In this document: positions 22,979-29,925 of the stretch, one piece after another
Layout of the letters: each line of letters begins with the position of its first letter
Numbering within the stretch: the stretch's first letter is position 1
Assembly (NCBI RefSeq): GCF_000485595.1
Contig: NW_014577844.1
Span: forward strand, 102,223 to 132,147
Length of the DNA: 29,925 nt
Direction: 5' to 3'
From: Priapulus caudatus
Lineage: Eukaryota; Priapulida; Priapulimorpha; Priapulimorphida; Priapulidae
Notes under the pieces: generated by a model
What the model was told of the DNA's origin: nothing
Databases searched by the model: none
What the model saw: only the letters and a program-made list of their open reading frames with translations
Made by a program: the position numbers and the translations under genes

Positions 22979-24360
22979 CTGCAGAGCAGAAGGTTGTAGG
23001 TGATGTCAGGCCATCACAGTGCAATCACAGTGCAGATGAGTGTAATAGGGAAGGTTTGTGTACCTATATGCATGCCCAAGTGTGCCCAGGTGTGTGTGCA
23101 CTGGCGCCCACAGGTCTTATGAAAGTAGAAGCACAGAAGGATAAAATCCTCAGTGATAATAAAAAGCAAGCGCTGTAGGCGCGCTGCATGCTAGGGGGGT
23201 CTGGGGGCATGCCCCCCTGAAAATTTTTGAATGGTAGACGTCTGGAGACGCAATCTGGTGAGTCTTGCGAGAGAGATTTAGGAACAAAATGTAGGAACAA
23301 AATTGTTTAACCCAAAATTTACTGGAAGCACTGTGCTTCCAGTGCTTCTATCTGGGGGCGCCACTGTGTGTGTGACCAGTTGTGCAGCCAAATGTGTGAC
23401 CAGGTGTGTGCAGTCAAGTGCGTGCAGTCTGCTGCGTGCAGGCAGGTGTGTGCAGCCAGTAGCCGGGGTGCCTTAACATTACCGACTAACCAAGTGTTGA
23501 CTTGTTTTTCGACGAGACGAGAAGTAGACGATAGTCAGACAACATAACGAGATCATATCAGGTAACATCGACTAAGGAAGCAGTAAGCATCATAAGATTC
23601 ACCAGGCAGTGGTAGGTGATACGTCTGCGTGTGCTGCGTGTGCCCATGCACGCGTGTGTGATTGTGTGTGATTGCGTATGTTCATGTGTGCGTGTGCGTG
23701 CTGGCGTGCGTGCGTTCGTGTCCCTGCATGCGTTCGTGCGTGCATGCGTGTCAGTGTGCGAGTTCTTCCCGGTTTACGCGCCCATCAAACACACAAACAG
23801 GTCGTCGGGGTTAGATTTTAGGGAGCAGGATGGTCAGTGGGGTTGGATGAGGGCCGGTCAATGGGGTGAGATGCGGGATGGTCAGTGGGGTTAGGTGAGG
23901 GTTGGTCAGTGGGGTTAGGTGAGGGTTGGTCAGTGGGGTTAGGTGAGGGTTGGTCAGTGGGGTTAGGTGAGGGTTGGTCAGTGGGGTTAGATTAGGTCCG
24001 GTCAGGGGGGTAGCAGTGGGGTTGACCGGTCATTGGGGGTCTTGGTCACTCACCTGTGTCAGGTTGAGCATGTACTGTGAGTAGTCGAGCATTGAGCAGT
24101 CGTCGCGGCGGTAGCTGTAGAGCCGCACGGACGGGTTGACCGGCGCCGGCCCGTGATACGGCGTCAACGACGGCGCCGTGAACGCACTGCCGACCACCTC
24201 ACCTGCAGCATGAACATGTGTGAACAACTTACACATGGAACAATCGCAGCATGAACATGTGTGAACAACTTACACATGGAACAATGTGCAGATGGAATAT
24301 GTGTATCATGAACATTTGTATATAATTATATATATATATATATCCTATTATCTACTCCTG

Positions 24361-24391
<31 letters not shown>

Positions 24392-27317
24392 ATCTTATGT
24401 ACATACTCTATTATGTACTCTTGATATATATATCAGGAGTAAATAATCTCAAAAATCTGATATGTGTATATATAATATAAATACGCGTGTGCGTGCACGC
24501 GCATATGCGTGCGTGCGTGGGAGAGAGAGAGACTAACATTGTCGCCTGTTCGCGTAAACAGATACATGGAAGGATTGACGTAAACAACACGACTTCACAT
24601 GCTCTCCGTGCAAGCTTGCAATGTAGCCGCTGCAGCCGGACCTCTACCATTAACTCAGCTTTACCCCTGCAGCAGCGCATCACAGATAAATCGACGACAA
24701 GATCGCACCGTTTTCTCGTCGGCAGTAAATCGCAGCGCGCACCACCTCGTGTCGTATTCAACGTCGTCTGCCTCGTAACTCACTCCCGCCCGCAGGCGCT
24801 GCCGCATGAATCATGCTGTCTCCGCATTGGTTGTTCGTTCTTCATTGCGTTGTTCATTCTTCGTTCGTTGCGTTGTTTATTGCGCTGTTCATTCTTCATT
24901 GCGTTGTTCATTATTCGTTCGTTGCGTTGCTCATTGCGTTGTTCATTGTTGATTGCGTTGTTCATTCTTCATTGCATTGTTCGTTCTTCGCCGTGATCAG
25001 CGCCGCATAACTAATCTCTGCTGCGACCGTGAAAGTCGTCTTCTGCATGTAATTTTGTATACCGTCGTCTTCCTATATTATCACGCGCACTGCCTCCAAG
25101 AGACGTCTCCCAAGGACGTCTCCCAAGGACGTCTCCCAAGTACGTTTCACAAGAAGATCTCCCAAGAAAAAGCTCACAAAAACATCTTTAAAGAACGTCT
25201 CCCAAGGAAGTCTCAAAAGAACGTCTCCCAAAGGTCGTCTCATTAAAAACATTTCCCAAGGACGTCTCATTAAAAACATCTCCCAAGAACGTCTCCTTGA
25301 GAATGTCTCTTAAGGACAAGGACGTCCCCTTAAAAACATCTCCCAAGGATGTCTCCTAAGGACGTCTCCCAAGGACGTCTCCTTAAGAAGATCTCCAAAG
25401 CACGTCTTCCAAGTACTTCTGTCAATGGCGTCAGGGCTTACTCGTGAGCTCGCCGTAACATTTATCGAAAAACATTTTAATGAAAAAAATTCTGCAAGCT
25501 GCACAAAACGCCTCGCAAAGCCTCGCCTCCATCCCGAAAAAAAAAAAAAAAAAAAAAAAAACACCCCAAAAAAAAATTCTGCAAAAGTTCCAGAAAAGTC
25601 AACAAAAAAAAAAAAATAGCCTCGACCGCCATCCGGGGGGGCGCAAGAAAATGCCGGACTAGGACTAATGCGTATACGTGCACGAGGAAAACTAGCGCTG
25701 AACTTAAAATGGATAATTGCCCGCGTGCGTGTGAAAGCTGCGACGTCAATGTGGAAGGCAATAACGACGTCAGCCACGCGCTGATATACGGTAACACACA
25801 CACACACACGCGCACGCACGCACCGGCAGCCACGACACACACGCACGCACGCGCGCGCACACACGCACGCACACGCACACACACACACGCACACGCACAC
25901 GCACGCACGCACGCACGCGCGCGCACACACGCAGGCACGCACACGCACACACACACACGCACGCACGCCACGCACGCACGCTCACACACACACGCACACA
26001 CACGCGCGCACGCCTACGCACGCACGCGCGCGCACACACGCACGCACACGCACACGCACACGCACACGCACACACACACACGCACGCACGCACGCACGTA
26101 CGCACGCACGCACGCTCACACACACACGCACAATCACGCACACACACGCACGCACAATCACGCACACACACGCACACATACGCACGCACATACGCACACA
26201 CACACGCACGCACACGCACACACGCACGCGCACACATACAATAATGAGAAAATGAACAGTAACCCGAGTGAGTGAGAGACACCGGTGCAGTTCAGAAGCA
26301 CAATCAGTGCTGATGAAGCTTATCATCTTGACGAGAAAAGCGAATGCGAGCCCGAGGGAAATCACCGCATGTCGGTATATAACATGAGAGAGACACACGA
26401 GAGAGACCCCGCTGCGTGACGCACGATGTACACCATCGCGCATGCGCACCACACACCTGACAACATCTACAGCTACATCACGCATGCGCACCACACACCT
26501 GACAACATCTACAGCTACATCACGCATGCGCACCACACCACCTGACAACAATCTAAGCTACAATCGCGAATGCGCACCACCACACCTGACAACATCTACA
26601 GCTAACATCACGCATGCGCACCACACACCTAGACAACATCTACAGCTACATCACGCATGCGCACCACACACCTGACAACATCTACAGCTACATCACGCAT
26701 GCGCACCACACACCTGACAACATCTACAGTACATCACGCTATGCGCACCACACACCTGACAATCTACAGCTACTCCGCATGCCACTACACCTGACAACAT
26801 TTACAGCTACATCACACACACATTGGCAGCACGAATAATTTACGCCGCAAAAAAAATCCGGGAATCGAAAGTAGCAGTTTCGCTTACCCCGGAAAAACGA
26901 CATAAAAAAACAAACAACAACAAAACATTCGAAAACACGCGTTTTTCTTTAGGGACCACTACAAAAAACAACTCTGGGGCACACCACTGTGAACTTTAGA
27001 CGCACATTAAAAAAGTACCGATACAGAGATGGTAACGCGACAATTCCTTGAGCGGAACGCTCTTGCTATCCGGTAGAGCTCATGTATACGCACAGCACAC
27101 TGAGAGAGTGAAATGCATGATGCTATTGCTCACCGAATTCGTCACGGAAAAGACGGAAGCTGTCCGTGTGCCAATGCCCGTAGAACTGCCCGCGATCACG
27201 TGACGATATCGGCCAATTCATGTTCAAGAAAATCGTTCGTTGAATCTCGGATAGAGTGCTCCAGCATCGAGCTGCCAGTCTGCGTATCCGGGAGGAATGT
27301 GGCCAATTGATGAAAGC
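22253..27317 (-). CDS. SMPDL3: Acid-sphingomyelinase-like phosphodiesterase (SMPDL3 type), 3' part, 3 exons in window
   Basis: Exons 27317-27134, 24202-24054 and 22978-22253. The family are zinc-dependent phosphodiesterases of the calcineurin-like fold, related to acid sphingomyelinase, that act in the lumen or outside the cell. Family landmarks in order: IGHIPPGY; GQFYGHWHTDSF (metal-binding GHxH); FTAPSLTPY; VNPSVRLYSY; YMLNLTQ; PVWRLEYRATAAY; and the C-terminal Cys pattern C-x3-C-x5-C-x12-C, identical in spacing to SMPDL3B. The catalytic N-terminal half lies beyond the right edge. Mammalian SMPDL3A is secreted and SMPDL3B GPI-anchored; this protein instead ends in a predicted transmembrane helix and tail. 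Exon 27317-27134 seems to carry three one-base indels, so the gene model is broken there in this assembly. Confidence 0.9.
22979..24053. other. SMPDL3 intron between last two exons in window
   Basis: It holds a GC-rich dispersed-repeat-like stretch with the palindrome gggggcatgccccc near 23206-23219, a loose run of TGTGTGCAG-type words (23360-23470), TG/CG-rich sequence (23620-23760) and the 24-bp G-rich minisatellite. No exon was found. Confidence 0.6.
23825..24015 (+). repeat. 24-bp G-rich minisatellite, ~6-8 copies
   Basis: The unit is close to gtcagtggggttaggtgagg followed by gttg. Each copy holds several G runs spaced by short loops, so the plus strand could form G-quadruplexes. It ends about 40 bp from the donor of the adjacent SMPDL3 exon. 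Confidence 0.9.
24054..24202 (-). CDS. SMPDL3: SMPDL3 exon (FTAPSLTPY to NLTQ)
   Basis: 149 nt, acceptor catgctgcag, donor gtgagt. Two bases complete the Gly split from the exon before. It encodes EVVGSAFTAPSLTPYHGPAP, VNPSVRLYSYRRDDCSM and YSQYMLNLTQ, collinear with the family. NLT is a potential N-glycosylation site shared with the human proteins. Confidence 0.93.
24205..24288. repeat. 41-bp tandem duplication at the SMPDL3 acceptor
   Basis: Two nearly identical copies starting gcagcatgaacatgtgtgaa, at 24205 and 24246. The first abuts the exon 24202-24054 acceptor, so the acceptor-proximal intron sequence is duplicated. Confidence 0.9.
24289..24822. other. SMPDL3 intron, TA tracts and unassigned sequence
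   Basis: Two TA tracts at 24325-24392, a short GA tract at 24519-24530, then moderately GC-rich sequence to 24822 with open frames on both strands but no recognised motif. Confidence 0.5.
24823..24995. repeat. Degenerate minisatellite of ttcattcttc/gcgttg words
   Basis: Irregular repeats built from cattgcgttgttcattcttc and ttcgttcgttgcg. Open frames in all directions here are repeat by-products. Confidence 0.85.
25096..25412. repeat. 13-bp minisatellite and derivatives
   Basis: The core unit is gtctcccaaggac, often preceded by gac to give GACGTCTCC. Derived units with attaaaaacatctcccaag are interspersed, suggesting a higher-order repeat. Confidence 0.85.
25538..25616. repeat. Poly(A) runs
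   Basis: Runs of 24, 9 and 12 A separated by short unique words. Similar phrases (agcctcgcctccatccc before, agcctcgaccgccatccg after) flank them. Could be a retrotransposed tail or plain A-rich repeat; I cannot decide. Confidence 0.6.
25793..26242. repeat. ~450-bp (CA/CG)n alternating purine-pyrimidine tract
   Basis: Almost uninterrupted alternation of CA, CG and short TA words, including gcgcgcgc stretches. This is classic Z-DNA-prone sequence. The long His/Thr/Arg-rich and Cys/Val-rich open frames through it are by-products. Confidence 0.95.
26437..26815. repeat. 42-bp minisatellite, ~9 copies, each with an NRF1-like site
   Basis: The unit contains catgcgcaccacacacctga then caacatctacagctacatca. 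The first two copies are exact 42 bp; later ones gain or lose single bases. The first copy carries cgcgcatgcgca (26437-26448), a full match to the NRF1 consensus; later intact copies read cacgcatgcgca, one mismatch. Confidence 0.92.
27134..27317 (-). CDS. SMPDL3: SMPDL3 exon with GHIPPG and GHxH motifs (frame disrupted)
   Basis: Acceptor ccgctttggcag with a long pyrimidine tract; donor gtgagc. The first half reads SIGHIPPGYADW and YPRFNERF in one frame, and the end reads GQFYGHWHTDSFRLFRDEFG in another. Between them, RYRHVIAG, which belongs before GQFYGH in the family, is in the third frame. This needs about three single-base length changes, at tttt (27223-27226), near ggcc (27211-27212) and near gggc (27188-27191). 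All three are in or beside short homopolymers, so base-calling error is likely; a pseudogene is the alternative. Confidence 0.85.
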
Positions 27318-27357
27318 CTGCCAAAGCGGAGAGACAACAGATAAACAACAACAACCA

Positions 27358-27406
27358 ACAACAATAAACGACGACGACGACAACAACAATAACGACGACG
27401 ACGACG

Positions 27407-27444
<38 letters not shown>

Positions 27445-27612
27445 AACGATGACAACAACAATAATAATGACGACAACAACAATAACAATAACGATTGACG
27501 ACGACGACAACAACAATTAACGGATGACGACGCAACAACAATCAATAATGACGACGACGACAACAACAACAACAACAACAATAACGACGGCGACGACGAC
27601 GACAACAACAAC
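27358..27612. repeat. (ACA/GAC/AAC)n trinucleotide tract
   Basis: Mixed AAC, GAC and AAT triplets. It starts about 40 bp upstream (on the SMPDL3 strand) of the exon acceptor at 27318. Asn/Asp-rich and Val/Leu-rich frames are by-products. Confidence 0.93.
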
Positions 27613-27824
27613 ATACTAATGCACTAACAAGTGCCGCAAGAGCGACAGCGCTCAACTGACGTGTACATGTATCCAGGTATTCATCTAATAAACTCACTGG
27701 CAACCGAATCAAGTGCGCCTCCTGCCAGCGCGTTCGCGTCAGAGCATATATCTAAAGGCTTTGCTACAACCTTTACTCTCTATCTCTCTGCGTATCTGTG
27801 CACAGTAGGCCTATAAGTGATATA

Positions 27825-28156
27825 ATATCGGAAAGTCCAGCTGTGCTATTTAGGTCATAGAAAAGGGGTATAAAATGGCCGAGGCGCGCTTAGGAAAGTT
27901 ACATGATTAATGTAAACACGCGTGCGTTTTTAGTTTTTGCACTAACACAAACATTGCAAAATATTCAAATAACCACAATCATATTTGTAAATGTTTCTGC
28001 AAACGAAACGCACATGTGTAAATTGAAGTACGATGTTAGTGAAGAGAATTATAGATCAAAAAACTAGACTAGTCCTATCCGAACTCATGTTATATAATAG
28101 GCAACTTATACCCCTCTTATCTGATCTCAATTGTGGCGGCGGGGACTTTCCGATAT
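27825..28156. mobile_element. Candidate small inverted-repeat element, 332 bp
   Basis: The ends are perfect 14-bp inverted repeats (atatcggaaagtcc at 27825-27838, ggactttccgatat at 28143-28156). Weaker inverted similarity continues inward, including aggggtataa near 27865 and ttataccccct-like sequence near 28105. No clear target duplication and no coding frame. Confidence 0.6.
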
Positions 28157-28309
28157 GGCTTATTAGCGCTACGCCAGACGACCGCATGGCCTAGCATGGT
28201 AGGTTAGCCACCGATCACAGGACCGCTGAAGGGAGAAGAGCAGCAGACAGGTGCAGCAGCAGCATCTTAATGACGAACGTGCGCGAAGACTAGAGAGAGC
28301 TACGTATGA

Positions 28310-28483
28310 CGGTAGAGAGAGAGAGAGAGAGATATGTGAGAGAGAGCGAGAGCGAGAGAGGGGGAGAGAGTGTGTATGAGAGAGAGGAGAAGGAGAGAGA
28401 GAGAGAGAGATAGAGAGAGAGACGAGAGAGCGAGAGAGAGGAGAGAGAGAGAGAGAGACAAAGAGACAGCAGAGACAGAAGAA

Positions 28484-28518
<35 letters not shown>

Positions 28519-28526
28519 GAGGAGAG

Positions 28527-28598
<72 letters not shown>

Positions 28599-28622
28599 GA
28601 GAAGAGAAAGAGAGAAAGAGAG
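28310..28622. repeat. (GA)n-rich microsatellite, ~310 bp
   Basis: Imperfect GA repeats with a long clean run at 28529-28594. It lies in the SMPDL3 intron or 5' region, where the gene strand reads TC. Confidence 0.95.
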
Positions 28623-28740
28623 TAGGGCCTTTCTCGTATAGTGCCTTTTTACGTTTTCCGTTACGCGCACGTGCGTGATGCGCGTTTTATTCAAGGGTTA
28701 TGTATCCCCCTATCAATACGCCTAGCTGATAAGCCAGCAG

Positions 28741-28784
28741 GGGTTAATAATGACAAAGGTTGACAGGGTCATTATTAATAACCC
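28741..28784. other. Hairpin
   Basis: gggttaataatgac (28741-28754) pairs with gtcattattaataaccc (28768-28784) apart from a 3-nt bulge, with a 13-nt loop. No T run follows. It may be part of a small mobile element. Confidence 0.6.
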
Positions 28785-28830
28785 TGAAGCCAGTAATCAT
28801 GCGTAGCTTTTAGTAGAGTTACTATATATA

Positions 28831-28868
<38 letters not shown>

Positions 28869-28879
28869 TAATATAATAC

Positions 28880-29340
28880 ATACATATGTGTGTGTGTCTG
28901 TGTGCATGTGTGTGTACTGCTACTTTTCTACAAATATAGGAGCGCGCCTAATGAACCACTTGATGAAAAATATCGACTATCGTGCGGCGCGGGTCCGATA
29001 AATGGCGCTAAGCTCGGAGCAGCGCTGTTAAAATTTAATCGCTCCTGATTATTGAATCGTATAGTAAACGGTTACGATGTAAACGTAAAGGATGCAGATG
29101 AAGAAGGGATACACAGACGATCGCCCCCACCACCACGAGGCCCTATCGTCTGCTAATGTCCCCTCACTATACCCTTCAGTGTAATTAGTGCAGTAGCGCA
29201 AGATTAACCCGTTTTAGAGTGCACCGTACACTAGTATATGCCGTAGCACTAGAGAACGCGTCAGACAAACTGACTGATACAGCTATTTATTATGCTGTCG
29301 TGTGCTATAAATCGTCGTAGCCCTCCTCTATAGCTATACC
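28880..29340. other. Unassigned, SMPDL3 side, no gene seen
   Basis: Unique-looking sequence between TA/TG and GA tracts. No exon matching the upstream SMPDL3 domains was found between 27318 and the window end, so the next exon is probably outside. Confidence 0.5.
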
Positions 29341-29345
29341 AGCAG

Positions 29346-29350
<5 letters not shown>

Positions 29351-29387
<37 letters not shown>

Positions 29388-29515
29388 AGAGATAAGAGAG
29401 GAGAGATAGATAGTGGTGAGAGAGAGAGAAGAGAGAGGGGGGGGGAAAGAAGGGGAGAGGGAGATAGAAAGAGATCGGGAGGGAGAGAGGAACGAAGGTG
29501 GATGGGGAAGGAGAA
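29351..29515. repeat. (GA)n-rich microsatellite
   Basis: Clean GA units at 29351-29382 followed by degenerate purine-rich sequence to about 29515. Confidence 0.93.
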
Positions 29516-29769
29516 GAGCTCCGACACACGCTAGAACACGAAAGGTTGCTGCAGTGTGTAATAACAAGCCGGCGTGTAGGGGCGGTCACCTCGCACTGCG
29601 CGCACCTCATTATATATATATATATATATATACTATAATTCTGGCTAATCTTGTGTGTGTGGTGTGTGTGACTGGTTGTGTTTGTTTGATCTCAGATGTT
29701 CTCCGTGATTTTTCACTCAGTAAAAATCAATCATCACGTACGTGGGAATTATTTCCGTGTCTTTTCCAC

Positions 29770-29840
29770 TGCCGTAGCGTTAGTCTGAGGAGTTCGTTTC
29801 ATAAACCGAGATTTCTGGGTTCGAATACTCAGCTGGTGGG
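29770..29840 (+). repeat. tRNA-like SINE head
   Basis: gccgtagcgttagtctgagg resembles an A-box region, and gggttcgaatac (29818-29828) is a near-canonical B box. It is followed by T-rich sequence and a (TG)n tail at 29893-29912. Interpreted as a tRNA-derived SINE. Confidence 0.5.
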
Positions 29841-29925
29841 AAAATTTTCTCCTTTACTTTTTACTCTTTTCTATACCTATAATTTGGCTATCTTGTGTGT
29901 GTGTGTGTGTGTGTTTGTTGTTGAT

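Noticed and set aside
25310..26551. Frames of up to 220 codons rich in Cys/Val/Arg or His/Thr/Arg
   Set aside because: They run through the CA/CG tract and poly-A region; composition is set by the repeat, and both strands are open.
27196..27614. Val/Ile- or Cys-rich frames near the SMPDL3 exon
   Set aside because: They come from the AAC/GAC triplet tract; only the part below 27318 is coding, in a different frame.
29305..29610. Possible further SMPDL3 exon before a gtgacc donor
   Set aside because: The frame is mostly Ser/Leu from the GA tract and shows none of the motifs expected upstream of GHIPPG.

Overview
The window reads as nuclear DNA from an invertebrate animal, probably marine. Genes are split by GT-AG introns, and introns carry long microsatellites, minisatellites, tRNA-like SINE copies, small terminal-inverted-repeat transposons and a decayed LINE. 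One run of 10 N at 11445-11454 marks an assembly gap. I cannot name the phylum. A metazoan-type NAMPT argues against insects and nematodes, which are generally reported to lack the gene, and its N-terminal region lacks the loop found in vertebrate NAMPT.

Three genes can be built by joining exons by hand. (1) NAMPT, minus strand, 15093 down to 1153: 11 coding exons, all junctions GT-AG and phase-consistent, 475 residues, apparently complete. (2) A small plus-strand gene, 15352-18458: five exons, 140 residues, ending in a polybasic-CC CaaX tail (KKPKKCCTIL). I do not recognise the family. It starts 258 bp from the NAMPT start codon, so the two genes are head-to-head and probably share a promoter. 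(3) The 3' part of an acid-sphingomyelinase-like phosphodiesterase (SMPDL3 type), minus strand, 27317 down to 22253: three exons, with the 5' part beyond the right edge. It ends in a predicted transmembrane helix and cytoplasmic tail, unlike the secreted or GPI-anchored mammalian forms. Its GHxH exon shows what look like three single-base indels.

Layout: 1-1152 is NAMPT 3' flank. 1153-15093 is NAMPT, with introns holding GA and TA tracts, an 819-bp hAT-like element with a perfect 8-bp target duplication, a ~2-kb 38-bp satellite broken by a transposon, a dead LINE reverse transcriptase and the N gap, and a fold-back element. 15094-15351 is the presumed bidirectional promoter. 15352-18458 is the CaaX gene, with nested inverted-repeat transposons in intron 2. 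18459-21850 is presumed long 3'UTR or intergenic DNA. 21850-22250 is a 20-copy 20-bp array abutting the SMPDL3 stop codon. 22253-29925 is SMPDL3 and its repeat-filled introns.

NAMPT makes NMN from nicotinamide in NAD salvage. The SMPDL3 product should be a phosphodiesterase facing the lumen or outside. Nothing in the sequence ties the three genes into one pathway. I found no convincing new multi-gene system; the most unusual points are the membrane-anchored SMPDL3, the 20-bp array at its stop codon, the shared promoter, and the transposon structures.
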